A stretch of 64,000 nucleotides of DNA from an uncultured Dehalococcoidia bacterium (GCA_958295685.1 OY282365.1:2170001-2234000); one strand, 5' to 3'; shown: positions 17,835 to 27,808, numbered from the stretch's first letter. Numbers and translations are program-made. The notes: a model not told the origin generated them from the letters alone.

Positions 17835-19070
17835 ATGTCACCTGAACCGTACGACCGCGATCTGACGCTGCCGCCGCCTCGTCTGAGCGTCGGCGCGGCA
17901 GGCTGGGTGCGCGCGAACCTGTTCGGGACCTGGTACGACGGCGTGCTCACCCTGGTGTGCGCCGCTGCGCTGGCGCTGGCGCTCTGGTTCGGCCTCGTTT
18001 GGGTATTCAGAGACGCGGACTGGGGCGTCGTTGCCACGCTGGGGGGCAATTTCGCCATTGGGCAGTACAACACCGAAGCCGCCTGTCCCGGGAAGAACTG
18101 CTTCTGGCGGCCGCAGGTTGTTCTGCTGTTGGTGACGATGTTCCTCGGGATGTCGTGGGGCCTTACCAAGAGCGGTATCGCCAGGACGGTCGCCATTCTG
18201 GTCGCGTCGGCGGCGGCGGCCTTTGCCTTCCTGCCCTACAGCATGGAGAAGATGGGTATGGACGTGCGGGTGCTGCTCCTGGCGAACGCGCCGGCGCTGG
18301 GCGCCGGCTGGGCCATTGCCCGCCACACGTCGATGAGTGTGCGGTGGTTCATCATACTGGGCGTTGCGGCGTTCCTCCTGAGCCTGGGATTGCTGCGCGG
18401 TCTGCCGGGGATGCAGCCTGTGCCGACCATCTATTGGGGCGGCCTGATGCTGAACCTGCTGCTGGCGGTGGGCGGCATTGCGGCCAGCCTTCCCATCGGG
18501 GTCGCTCTGGCGCTGGGGCGCCGGAGCCGCCTGCCGGTCGTCAAGGTGATGTGTGTGACGTTCATCGAGGTGTTCCGCGGAGTGCCGCTGATAACGCTGC
18601 TGTTCATGTCTCAAGTGCTGGTGCCGCTGGCCTTCCCTGAAGACTTCCCGCTGAACTCGGTGGCCCGCGCCGGGATCATCATCACGCTGTTCAGTGCGGC
18701 GTACATGGCGGAGAACGTTCGAGGCGGGTTGCAGGCGCTGGATCCCGGTCAGATGGAGGCTGCGCGGGCGCTGGGGCTGGCGGCCTGGCAGACCACACTC
18801 CTGATCTCCCTGCCCCAGGCGCTCCGAAACGTCATTCCCGCCATCGCGGGGCAGTTCATCGGGCTGTTCAAGGACACGAGCCTGGTGTACATTATCGGCA
18901 TGTTGGACGTGGTGGAGATCGGCCGGGCGTTCATTCTGGGCAACCCTGAGTACCTGGAGAACGCGCGCGAGCTCTTTGTCTTCCTGGCGCTGGTCTTCTG
19001 GATATTCACCTATGGGATGTCGTACGTGAGCAGACGCATCGAGTATCATCTGGGCGTGGGCAAGCGATGA
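17835..19070 (+). CDS. aapM: Amino-acid ABC transporter permease (AapM type)
   Basis: The 411-residue membrane protein is the partner permease. It has a cytoplasmic N-terminus, several helices, a long central loop with cysteines (EAACPGKNCFWRPQ), the IEVFRGVPLITLLFMSQV segment and the EAA loop DPGQMEAARALGLAAWQTTLLISLPQALRNVIPA. Length and pattern fit AapM/BztC. Its TGA overlaps the aapP start as ATGA, which couples translation. Confidence 0.92.
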   Translation: MSPEPYDRDLTLPPPRLSVGAAGWVRANLFGTWYDGVLTLVCAAALALALWFGLVWVFRDADWGVVATLGGNFAIGQYNTEAACPGKNCFWRPQVVLLLVTMFLGMSWGLTKSGIARTVAILVASAAAAFAFLPYSMEKMGMDVRVLLLANAPALGAGWAIARHTSMSVRWFIILGVAAFLLSLGLLRGLPGMQPVPTIYWGGLMLNLLLAVGGIAASLPIGVALALGRRSRLPVVKVMCVTFIEVFRGVPLITLLFMSQVLVPLAFPEDFPLNSVARAGIIITLFSAAYMAENVRGGLQALDPGQMEAARALGLAAWQTTLLISLPQALRNVIPAIAGQFIGLFKDTSLVYIIGMLDVVEIGRAFILGNPEYLENARELFVFLALVFWIFTYGMSYVSRRIEYHLGVGKR

Positions 19071-19852
19071 GCGCGGCTGGCGGAAATTCGGAGGCTCCCA
19101 TGGCAGGAACGGATGCGGCCGAAGACATCATCGTGTGCCGTCACGTCCACAAGTGGTTCGGCGAGTTCCACGCGCTGAAGGGCGTCACCACTTCCGTGCG
19201 CCGTGGAGAGAAGGTGGTGATTCTGGGGCCCTCCGGCTCCGGCAAGTCGACGTTCATCCGCTCGATCAATCGACTGGAGGAGCACCAGAAGGGCGACATC
19301 ATAGTCGACGGCGTAAGGCTGACGAACGACGTGCGGGACATCGACGCCATCCGCCGGGAGGTTGGGATGGTGTTCCAGTCGTTCAACCTGTTCCCGCACC
19401 TTACCGTCATCGACAACATCACGCTGGCGCCGATAAAGGTCAGGAAGTGGCCGCGCGCGCAGGCGGAGGAGGCCGCTAGGGCGCTTCTCGAAAGAGTGGG
19501 CATCCCGGAGCAGGCCGAGAAGTATCCGTCCGAGCTTTCGGGCGGTCAACAGCAGCGAGTCGCCATCGCGCGGGCCCTTGCGATGCAGCCTGAGATAATG
19601 CTCTTCGACGAGCCGACGTCGGCCCTGGACCCCGAGATGATAAAGGAGGTGCTGGACGTGATGCGGGAGCTGGCCACCTCCGGCATGACGATGCTGATAG
19701 TCACCCACGAGGTGGGCTTCGCAAGAGAGGTCGCCGATCGGGTTCTGATGTTCGACGAGGGTGTGATCATCGAGGACGCGCCGCCCGACGACTTCTTCAA
19801 CAACCCCCAGCACGAACGGGCGAAGGCGTTTCTCTCGCAGATACTAGCGTGA
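19067..19852 (+). CDS. aapP: Amino-acid ABC transporter ATP-binding protein (AapP type)
   Basis: The 261-residue ATPase has Walker A GPSGSGKS at 54-61, Q-loop MVFQSFNLFPH, signature LSGGQQQR at 157-164, Walker B IMLFDEPTSALDPE near 177-190 and switch His in IVTHEVGFAREV. It matches GlnQ/AapP-type polar amino-acid importers. A second ATG at 19100 is possible, but the ATGA overlap favours 19067. It completes the aapJQMP operon. Confidence 0.94.
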   Translation: MSAAGGNSEAPMAGTDAAEDIIVCRHVHKWFGEFHALKGVTTSVRRGEKVVILGPSGSGKSTFIRSINRLEEHQKGDIIVDGVRLTNDVRDIDAIRREVGMVFQSFNLFPHLTVIDNITLAPIKVRKWPRAQAEEAARALLERVGIPEQAEKYPSELSGGQQQRVAIARALAMQPEIMLFDEPTSALDPEMIKEVLDVMRELATSGMTMLIVTHEVGFAREVADRVLMFDEGVIIEDAPPDDFFNNPQHERAKAFLSQILA

Positions 19853-19938
19853 GCGTGAGCGCGGCTGCGCGGTACCGTGTACGCGGAGGCGGCGAATAGC
19901 CGGCGCGGGCGAATGGACGAGGGCGTCGGTCACGGCGC

Positions 19939-20036
19939 GGGAGCGGATGGGTCCCGGTGGGCTTCGCGGACTTCAAATTCGTTGGCCCCGGCCCTTCGGT
20001 CGGGGCGGTGGGTTCGACTCCCTCCCGCTCCCGCCA
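19939..20036 (+). tRNA. selC: tRNA-Sec (anticodon UCA)
   Basis: A 98-nt tRNA with the selenocysteine tRNA build. The acceptor stem is 8 bp (GGGAGCGG with CCGCTCCC) and CCA is encoded. The anticodon arm GCGGA-CTTCAAA-TTCGT carries UCA. The variable arm is very long (GCCCCG...CGGGGC hairpin with a CTTC loop), and the T-loop is TTCGACT. The CTTCAAA loop and the GGTG of the D-loop resemble E. coli selC. One U-U mismatch lies in the T-stem and the D-stem is irregular. It reads UGA, and a UGA-containing gene is present at 41869-43557. Confidence 0.85.
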
Positions 20037-20118
20037 GCGCGGATCGGGCCGAACCCGGATACGGCCGGGAGCCGATGCCCATCGGCGCGCAGCCAGCAAA
20101 GCATGAAGGAGTGATGAC

Positions 20119-21012
20119 GTGGCTGCCGAGCTGATCGACGGAGTGCGAATCGCCGCGGAGATCAGGAGAGAGGTCTCCGAAGGGGTGGCCCGCCTGAAGT
20201 CACTGCGCGGGGTCACTCCGGGGCTGGCTGCCGTTCTGGTGGGAGACGACCCCGCCTCGGCCGTCTACGTCCGCAACAAGGAGCGCGCGGCCTCGGAAGC
20301 TGGCATGAACTCGAAGGTCGTCAGGCTGCCGGGGGACATAACGCGGGAGCGGCTGATGGACGAGCTGGCGGCCCTGAACGCCGACGACTCCGTGCACGGG
20401 TACATCACCCAGCTGCCCCTGCCCGCCCACCTCGACGAGGACGAGGTGATCGAGGCGATCAGTCCCGGGAAGGACGTGGACGGTCTGAACCCGTACAACG
20501 TGGGCCGGCTCGTGGCGGGGCGGCCGTCTTTCGTGCCCGCCACCCCTGCGGGCATCCAGGAGATGCTGATGAGAAGCGGGTGGGACCCTGAGGGAAGGCA
20601 CGTCGTGGTCTGCGGGCGCAGCAACATCGTCGGGAGGCCGGTTGCCAACCTGCTGATACAGCGGTCGGCCGGGGCGAACGCCACCGTTACCGTCTGCCAT
20701 ACCCGTACCCGCGATCTGCCGGAGACCACGCGCCGGGCGGATATTCTCATAGCGGCAATCGGCCGGCCTCGGTACGTGACCGCCGACATGGTCAGCGAAG
20801 GGGTGGTTGTGATCGACGTGGGGATCAACCGGGTGGACGCGCCGGAGCGGAAGCGCGGCTACCGCCTGGTGGGGGACGTCGACTTCGGGCCGGTGTCGGA
20901 GAAGGCGGCGGCGATTACGCCAGTGCCCGGCGGCGTCGGGCCGATGACCATCGCCATGCTTCTGAAGAGCGCCCTGAGAGCCGCGGCCGACAGCGTCGGG
21001 GCATGGGACTGA
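20119..21012 (+). CDS. folD: Bifunctional methylene-THF dehydrogenase / methenyl-THF cyclohydrolase
   Basis: A 297-residue FolD. The catalytic Tyr50 and Lys54 lie in SAVYVRNKERAASEAGM, followed by QLPLPAHLDEDEVIEAISPGKDVDGLNPYN, the NADP-binding CGRSNIVGRPVANLL, and C-terminal TPVPGGVGPMTIAML. It interconverts 5,10-methylene-, methenyl- and 10-formyl-tetrahydrofolate. The start is GTG at 20119, 7 nt after AAGGAG. It sits between tRNA-Sec and tRNA-Trp on the same strand. Confidence 0.96.
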   Translation: MAAELIDGVRIAAEIRREVSEGVARLKSLRGVTPGLAAVLVGDDPASAVYVRNKERAASEAGMNSKVVRLPGDITRERLMDELAALNADDSVHGYITQLPLPAHLDEDEVIEAISPGKDVDGLNPYNVGRLVAGRPSFVPATPAGIQEMLMRSGWDPEGRHVVVCGRSNIVGRPVANLLIQRSAGANATVTVCHTRTRDLPETTRRADILIAAIGRPRYVTADMVSEGVVVIDVGINRVDAPERKRGYRLVGDVDFGPVSEKAAAITPVPGGVGPMTIAMLLKSALRAAADSVGAWD

Positions 21013-21080
21013 TCGGCGCTTGCGTGGCGGCGGCCTAATCGCCTATCCTTTCTGTCAGGCGAACCCTGGCGTGGCATCGC

Positions 21081-21157
21081 AGGAGCGTAGCTCAGTCTGG
21101 TAGAGCGACGGTCTCCAAAACCGTAGGTCGCGGGTTCGAATCCTGTCGCTCCTGCCA
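21081..21157 (+). tRNA. tRNA-Trp (anticodon CCA)
   Basis: Acceptor AGGAGCG pairs with CGCTCCT. The anticodon arm is ACGGT-CTCCAAA-ACCGT (CCA), the T-arm is CGGG-TTCGAAT-CCTG, and GCCA is encoded at the 3' end. The 195 bp to the next gene hold nothing else I can identify. Confidence 0.95.
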
Positions 21158-21352
21158 CAGCCTCGATGAAGACCTGGCCGCGTAGAACTCCTGCGGCACA
21201 CCCGCTTCCAGCCTGTCCTGAAGCTCGACCACGGCTCCCGCTCGTCCGTCATCCGGCCATTGAGGTGCGAGAAGCCCCACCCGATGAAGGGCTGGCGCTC
21301 TCCTGCACAGCCAGGTTTCGACCAGCTCGGCGCGGTCCAGGATTCGCGCGAG

Positions 21353-22276
21353 CTAGAAGACTGCGACAGGGTTTACAGGGGAGCCCGTTCCTCCGGGGAC
21401 TACGAGCGGGTTTATGGTCAGCATGAACTCATAACGCCCCTCCTCGGAGCAGGCGCGCGCGAGAGGTTCCAGCAGCGCGTTGTCGAGGAGGGCCACTCCG
21501 AAGGAGCTTATAGCGGCGTGGACGGTGACGTCGGTGCCGTAGTGGGGCGGGAAGGCTTCCAGCATGTCCCAGCCTAGGACGGCGACGTCGTTGTCGCGGA
21601 TGAAGGTGAGGCACGACGGGTGGAGGCCGGGCTTGTCCCAGGGCCCGCCCCAGGTGCCGCGGCTCTCTGCGGCGTAAATCTCGCGCCCGCCGTACACCAT
21701 GACGGCGTCGCCGGGGCCCAGCCTGAGCCCCTCGGCGTCCGCGATCTCCTGGAGCTCCCAGCCGTGGACGGGCCGGTCCAGCGTGACGTATGGCTCGCCG
21801 CGGTGCTTCGGCACGTCGAGGAGCGCCCCGCGGGTCATTATGCCTTCATGCCAGGCGTCCACCGAGCCGTGCTTCACGCCGTCGTAGACGATGGCCTCGG
21901 TCGGGTCGTGCCCGCCCCACATTCCGTCCTCGTCCCAGAAGTGGCAGAGCGAGTCGACGTGGGTCACGGAATGGCCGTGATAGGCGACCGAGATATAGTC
22001 CACCGCGCCGCCGCCCGCCCTGCCGCCGACGGACATGACGTACAGCGAGGCCGGGTCCGGGTTCTCTGCCGTCGGCTCCACCGGCCAGGGCCGGGCCAGG
22101 GAGACGGCGCGCCCGGATCGGACGAGCCTGGCCGCGGCCGCCCTCCTCTCCGGCGTTATCAGGTTCACCGCCCCTGCCTCGGGATTGTCGGGCCACCTGC
22201 CCCAGTTCCGCCGCTCCCTGAGGTACGCCTTCAGCTCCTCCCTGCTGGGTACGCGCCTGTCGGTCATACTGCCCAT
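21353..22276 (-). CDS. Cyclase-family protein (kynurenine formamidase-like)
   Basis: The 307-residue protein is a cyclase-family (PF04199-type) metal hydrolase. The metal motif HxxThxDxxxH is present as YHGHSVTHVDSLCHFW, with RGALLDVPKHRG, LGPGDAVMVYGGRE, LHPSCLTFIRDNDVAVLGWDMLEAFP and a late VTVHAAISSFGVALLDN. The family includes kynurenine formamidase and several amide or ester hydrolases; the long Actinobacteria/Chloroflexi type has no settled substrate. It starts 7 bp after the VOC gene, so the two form a unit. Confidence 0.85.
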   Translation of the reverse strand: MGSMTDRRVPSREELKAYLRERRNWGRWPDNPEAGAVNLITPERRAAAARLVRSGRAVSLARPWPVEPTAENPDPASLYVMSVGGRAGGGAVDYISVAYHGHSVTHVDSLCHFWDEDGMWGGHDPTEAIVYDGVKHGSVDAWHEGIMTRGALLDVPKHRGEPYVTLDRPVHGWELQEIADAEGLRLGPGDAVMVYGGREIYAAESRGTWGGPWDKPGLHPSCLTFIRDNDVAVLGWDMLEAFPPHYGTDVTVHAAISSFGVALLDNALLEPLARACSEEGRYEFMLTINPLVVPGGTGSPVNPVAVF

Positions 22277-22283
22277 GCTCGGT

Positions 22284-22703
22284 TCATTCCTGGGGCAGCT
22301 CGTAGTTGAACTGCCAGTTGATGCCGAACTTGTCGGTGCAGGAGCCGAAGTAGGCTCCCCAGAACATGTCCTGGGGCTGCATCGTCACCGCGCCGCCCTG
22401 GGACATTCTGGCGAACAACTCGTCGGTCTCCTCTCTGCTCTGCGTGGCGTAGCTGAGAGAGAAGTTGTTGCCCACCACCGGCGGCGGCCCGAAGTTGGAC
22501 GGCATGTCGCTCCCCATGAGCACGCCGCGTCCGATCGAGAGGGCGGCGTGCATGGTACCGCCGCGCTCGGACTCGGGGACGCCCATGTCCGGGCCGTCGG
22601 CGAACGTGGTGATCATGATGTACTCCCCGCCGAAGACGGAGACGTAGAAGTCGAATGCCTCGCGGCAATTGTCTTTGAAGGTAAGGTACGTGACGAGTGA
22701 AAT
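22284..22703 (-). CDS. PhnB/YjdN-like VOC protein with probable ATT start codon
   Basis: A 139-residue PhnB-type VOC protein: ISLVTYLTFKDNCREAFDFYVSVFGG at the N-terminus, MHAALSIGRGVLMGSDM in the middle and WGAYFGSCTDKFGINWQFNYEL at the end. An ATG-only call would start at 22616 and lose the first strand and helix. Homology runs back to the isoleucine codon ATT at 22703, which lies 7 nt after GAGGAGG. An in-frame TGA lies only five codons upstream, and no ATG, GTG or TTG occurs between it and 22616. ATT is therefore the likely start, as in infC. Function within the family is unassigned. Confidence 0.8.
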   Translation of the reverse strand: MSLVTYLTFKDNCREAFDFYVSVFGGEYIMITTFADGPDMGVPESERGGTMHAALSIGRGVLMGSDMPSNFGPPPVVGNNFSLSYATQSREETDELFARMSQGGAVTMQPQDMFWGAYFGSCTDKFGINWQFNYELPQE

Positions 22704-22897
22704 GGCTGTGCCTCCTCAACGTCGGTCTTGACCGCAACGTTCGGGAGAGGATACGCGGCGAAGTGAGGCAGCGTCAAGGCTCTGTGCCGGTGTGCAGGGT
22801 GCGCCGCCGCGAGCCGGAAATCGGTTCGGCAACGCCGCTCGGAGATTTGGTCCCCATCCCGCCAATCCTCCAATCCTGAGAATCCTGATTCAGACAA

Positions 22898-23185
22898 TTG
22901 ACATGACCGAACCGCTGTGCTAGAGTATCCCCATGACACAGTCGACTCTCTCCACAACCCGCCCGCAGGACTCCCCAAGCGCCTGGATGGACCTGTCGGA
23001 AAAGTGTCGGATAACTGTCGGAAAAGTGTCGGGTAAGTGTCGGATAGTGTCAGGCAAAATCGGCCCTCCCAGCTACGAAATGCCCGCAAATCCGACACTT
23101 TCGCAAAAATTTCCCGCCGCCGCCAATCCCCAGAGGTTGCCGGCGCTGGGGACCGGCGCGTCGCCCCAGTCAACTAGGTGGCGCC
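22898..23185 (+). repeat. Iteron element, copy B (GTGTCGGA type), reference copy
   Basis: Order of parts: TTGACA (22898-22903), 17 bp, TAGAGT (22921-22926), six bases, ATGACACAG at 22933, a conserved leader with CGCCCGCAGGACTCC, six iterons of the type GTGTCGGATAA alternating with CTGTCGGAAAA every 11-12 bp (22996-23052), the AGCTACGAAATG box at about 23070, one inverted iteron TCCGACAC at 23092, a TTTCGCAAAAATTTCC tail, and a CCCCAG...CTGGGG hairpin with GGACCGGCGCGTCGCCCC. The 88-codon frame from 22933 is not conserved in other copies, so I treat the element as non-coding DNA or an RNA gene of unknown role. Confidence 0.8.
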
Positions 23186-23231
23186 GCTCGGCTGAATGAG
23201 GCGGGGGGATTCGGGTCGTTCAGGAACAGAT

Positions 23232-23388
23232 GAAATTGTTCAGACTCCGAAGAGGAGTCCAGAGGGGTTCTCCGCTCTGGACGGGGGTCTGGGGCTTGTC
23301 CCCAGTTTCCAAATGGGCGGGCGGGTGGAGGACCCAGCCGTCTGCCTTCATCAGGACTGCGCTGATCTCATCAATCCTGAACAACTGC
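23232..23388 (+). mobile_element. MITE copy M5
   Basis: A 157-bp copy with ends GAAATTGTTCAG and CTGAACAACTGC. The flanking 8-mers GAACAGAT and GAACGAAT match at 6 of 8 positions, as an old target duplication would. It ends 16 bp before the 16S promoter. Confidence 0.65.
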
Positions 23389-23403
23389 GAACGAATGTGC
23401 CGG

Positions 23404-23432
23404 TTGACGCGCAGGGAATCATCGGGTAAGAT
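23404..23432 (+). promoter_or_regulatory. 16S rRNA promoter
   Basis: TTGACG at 23404-23409, a 17-bp spacer and TAAGAT at 23427-23432. Transcription would start near 23439, just before the processing stem at 23441. Confidence 0.7.
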
Positions 23433-23440
23433 GGTGGTTC

Positions 23441-23477
23441 ACTCGCACCTTAACAACTGGATAGTGGAAGGAAACCG
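23441..23477 (+). other. 5' strand of the 16S pre-rRNA processing stem
   Basis: These 37 nt pair with 25173-25209: ACTCGC/GCGAGT, CCTTAAC/GTTAAGG, ATAGTGGAAGGAA/TTCCTTCCACTAT and CCG/CGG, with a short internal loop and single mismatches. This is the long duplex cut by RNase III when the 16S precursor is released. Confidence 0.8.
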
Positions 23478-23479
23478 AC

Positions 23480-24996
<1,517 letters not shown>

Positions 24997-25172
24997 GGGA
25001 GAATCCCTTCGTTCTTTCGGAGGGATAGGTAGGTCGGCAGGATGAGAGGCGCGCGCTTTCGAGCGGGTGGAGCCGGATCCTCCCCCAACATGGGGGACGA
25101 GGAGCTCCCCGCGAGAGAGACCCGCTTCTCCGACAGAAAGTCCCGCCGTGAAGTTTTCAGACATGAAATCAA

Positions 25173-25209
25173 CGGATTCCTTCCACTATTCAGGCGTTAA
25201 GGCGCGAGT
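25173..25209 (+). other. 3' strand of the 16S pre-rRNA processing stem
   Basis: Partner of 23441-23477. It lies 177 nt after the mature 3' end and just before the terminator, closing the 16S transcript as a one-gene unit. Confidence 0.8.
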
Positions 25210-25210
25210 A

Positions 25211-25239
25211 AAAAACAGGGCCAGCAATGGCCCTGTTTA
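25211..25239 (+). terminator. Intrinsic terminator of the 16S transcript
   Basis: An 11-bp perfect stem AAACAGGGCCA (25213-25223) with TGGCCCTGTTT (25228-25238) and a GCAA loop, preceded by an A-run and ending in TTT. It lies between the 16S gene and tRNA-Ala, so the tRNA is probably transcribed separately. Confidence 0.75.
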
Positions 25240-25350
25240 CTTCTTGGGGTCCTCACACAGATCGGCTCGACCCATCACGCGGCACGCAGCCACCCACTCC
25301 TGGAAAGCAGTGGCGGGTTGCCCGCCGGATGGACCCCTGCCGTCGGACGT

Positions 25351-25426
25351 GGGGCTGTAGCTCAGACGGGAGAGCGCCTGCTTTGCACGCAGGAGGTCAG
25401 GGGTTCGACTCCCCTCAGCTCCACCA
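25351..25426 (+). tRNA. tRNA-Ala (anticodon UGC)
   Basis: Acceptor GGGGCTG pairs with CAGCTCC, the anticodon arm is CCTGC-TTTGCAC-GCAGG (UGC), the T-arm is GGGG-TTCGACT-CCCC, and ACCA is encoded. In linked rRNA operons this tRNA often sits between 16S and 23S; here it is what remains of that order. Confidence 0.95.
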
Positions 25427-25594
25427 TTCGCCCGCGCCTCAAGGACTTGTGGCTACACCATCGGCCTGGGTGGGCATCCTGGCGTCAGGTGTGGCCGGCA
25501 GTGGCAGACGTCCCTCCTGAGCGCCACCTCAAAGTGTCCTCGACCGCAGCGGCCGCTGTTCTCCTGGGCGGAGTCATGGCAGAGGATGGGACCC

Positions 25595-27004
25595 TCACCT
25601 ATTCAGAGGCAGGCGAATAGCCACGGTGACACCCTGTCCAAGCCCGTCACTTCTTACGGTAATCGTACCGCCGTGCGCTTCGACTATAGCTCGTGCGATG
25701 GCCAATCCCAGACCTGTGCCGCCTATCCCACGACTGCGAGACTGGTCGGTACGGTAGAAGCGGTCGACGACGTGGGGAAGGTCTGCGACTTGGATGCCGA
25801 TCCCGTCATCTATGACCGAGATAGCCAACGCCTCGGTGCCTTCTAACTCCGCCCTGAGCACGATGTTCCCGCCGGCCTCGGTGCAATGAATGGCGTTGCT
25901 CAGAACGTTTCCCAATGCCTGGCTCATGCGCATTCGGTCGAGGTCCATGTCCGGCAGGTCAGCGGATGCCTGCAGCGACAATTCAACCTGTCGAGTCTGA
26001 GATTGTGGCTGCCAGCGGTCTGACTCTGCGGTGAGTAGCTCGTAAATCGAATTTGCTTCGAGCGTGAGTCTCAATTCACCGTAGTCGGTCTCCGCAAGCC
26101 AGTCCAGATCAGTTACGAGACCGCGCAGCCTGTCTACTTCCTGGACGATGTGGTCGGACGCGCTCTCAGGCGGCTGAAGTCCGTCGCGCAGCCCTCTTGC
26201 CTCCAGCTGTATGACGGTCAGCGGAGTATTCAACTCGTGAGAGACATCGTTTATCAGCCGCTTACGGAGACCGCGCTGAGTTTCCAGGGCGGAGGTCATC
26301 CGGTTGAAGGCCGCACTCATCTGTCCCAACTCATCCGAGGATGTGATTGGTAGCTGGGCCGTATCCCCCTGAGCTATTGCCTGAGTCGCCTCCGTCAAGG
26401 CCGTCACAGGCGCTGTGATACGTTTGGATAACCAAGCGGCCAGTAGTATGGCAACGCCGGCTGTCAGCATTCCGCCGATAACGGTGATATACAGAAGCGT
26501 ATTGAGGAATCCATGCGACTCAGCCGATAGGAGTTCATGGTTCACGTCCACGTAGACGCGGCCTACGGGCTGGTTCGTGGTCAAATCGAACACCGTCTCG
26601 CGATGCCCGTCCAGGTCGCGTTCGGTGGTTCCGGGTAAGAGCTCGGATAGGTTGTCCTTCACCACACGTCCATCGACGCCGGTGATGACGACTCGTATCG
26701 GGTCTTTGTGGAAGAGATCTGAGGATTCTCCCTCACTTCCTTCATGCCGCTCCTCCGGCAGAACTCCACCGTAGACGTATCCGGCCTCAGACAGCGGTCT
26801 GTCCACCGTTTCCCAGCCACCGGCATTGGTGTACTCCCGGCTCAGATTCTGGGCTAATCGACTCGCCTCATCATCACCTATCCCGTCTACGAACACACCT
26901 AGGCGGGACTGTGTCGCGTAGTAGCCCACGCCAACGCTGATCAAGACGGTAAGAACGATGACGAAGACGATCGAAACCATGATTCGCCAGCGCAGCGACA
27001 TCAT
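25595..27004 (-). CDS. Sensor histidine kinase (BaeS-like, HAMP)
   Basis: The 469-residue kinase has a first membrane helix at about 8-28, an extracytoplasmic sensor loop of about 140 residues rich in acidic residues, a second helix at about 170-195, a HAMP domain, and HisKA with the phospho-accepting His256 in DVSHELNTPLTVIQ. The HATPase core shows NAIHCTEAGGNI (N box), ISVIDDGIGI (G1) and GIGGTGLGLAIARAIVEAHGG (G2). It overlaps the response-regulator stop by 4 bp and is last of three genes. Confidence 0.93.
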   Translation of the reverse strand: MMSLRWRIMVSIVFVIVLTVLISVGVGYYATQSRLGVFVDGIGDDEASRLAQNLSREYTNAGGWETVDRPLSEAGYVYGGVLPEERHEGSEGESSDLFHKDPIRVVITGVDGRVVKDNLSELLPGTTERDLDGHRETVFDLTTNQPVGRVYVDVNHELLSAESHGFLNTLLYITVIGGMLTAGVAILLAAWLSKRITAPVTALTEATQAIAQGDTAQLPITSSDELGQMSAAFNRMTSALETQRGLRKRLINDVSHELNTPLTVIQLEARGLRDGLQPPESASDHIVQEVDRLRGLVTDLDWLAETDYGELRLTLEANSIYELLTAESDRWQPQSQTRQVELSLQASADLPDMDLDRMRMSQALGNVLSNAIHCTEAGGNIVLRAELEGTEALAISVIDDGIGIQVADLPHVVDRFYRTDQSRSRGIGGTGLGLAIARAIVEAHGGTITVRSDGLGQGVTVAIRLPLNR

Positions 27005-27678
27005 TCGTCCTCCACCACGAATTTGTAGCCAGCGCCGTAGACAGTCTGAATAGGCTGTCTGCCATCTCGGCTGAGCTGCTTTCGCAAGCGAGCGACCTGG
27101 CTGTCGATGGCGCGGTCGAACCCATGGAATTCATGGTTGAAGGTCAGCGAGATTAGCTGATCACGGCTGAGCACCTGGTTAGGATGACGCATGAACGTCG
27201 ATAGCAGAGCAATTTGAGCCTGGCTCAAATCTACGGGTTCTTCATTGACCGTTACGCTCCTGGTGGTCTCATTCAGGGCGATGTTGTCGCGCGTCAGAAT
27301 CTGCTGAACTCTGCCTTTGACACGGCGAAGTACAGCTTCGGCGCGCGCAATGACCTCCTCCGGATCGAAGGGCTTGACGATGTAATCGTCGGCTCCGCTA
27401 TCCAGCCCGATGATTCGCTCCGCGTGCGCTTCTCTGGCCGTCAGCATGATTATTGGAACGTCTGACTCTTGACGCAGGATTCTGCACAGAACCACTCCGT
27501 TGAGGCGAGGAAGCATCAGATCGAGGATTATCAGGTCTGGAGCCAGGTTACGGGCCAGGGCTAGACCGTATTCACCGTCATGAGCAACCTCAGCAGAGAA
27601 TCCGGCTCGCTCGAAATACACTTTGACCCAGTTCGCGATCCTCGCGTCGTCTTCGATTATCAATACTGTGCCGCTCAT
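27001..27678 (-). CDS. OmpR/PhoB-family response regulator
   Basis: The 225-residue protein has a receiver domain with acidic pair in IIEDDARI, phospho-acceptor Asp53 in DLIILDLMLP, Thr in IIMLTARE and Lys in DDYIVKPFD. A winged-helix C-terminal domain ends VARLRKQLSRDGRQPIQTVYGAGYKFV. I start it at ATG 27678, 6 nt after AGAGGA, rather than at the longer frame start at 27735. It is partnered with the kinase that overlaps its end. Confidence 0.93.
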   Translation of the reverse strand: MSGTVLIIEDDARIANWVKVYFERAGFSAEVAHDGEYGLALARNLAPDLIILDLMLPRLNGVVLCRILRQESDVPIIMLTAREAHAERIIGLDSGADDYIVKPFDPEEVIARAEAVLRRVKGRVQQILTRDNIALNETTRSVTVNEEPVDLSQAQIALLSTFMRHPNQVLSRDQLISLTFNHEFHGFDRAIDSQVARLRKQLSRDGRQPIQTVYGAGYKFVVEDE

Positions 27679-27808
27679 CGCCAGTCCTCTAGGAGCCATC
27701 TTAGCCGCGATGCCTCGTAGAGACACCGTGGCCATCTACCGGATACGTCCATGGTGAGATTATCTCACTTAAGTTTCGGAATCTTCCCTCAGTCGAATCC
27801 GATTGGCC

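Noticed and set aside
22933..23199. 88-codon frame starting MTQSTLSTTRPQDS in iteron copy B as a gene
   Set aside because: Only the first few codons recur; other copies shift frame or stop within the array, so protein coding is not conserved.
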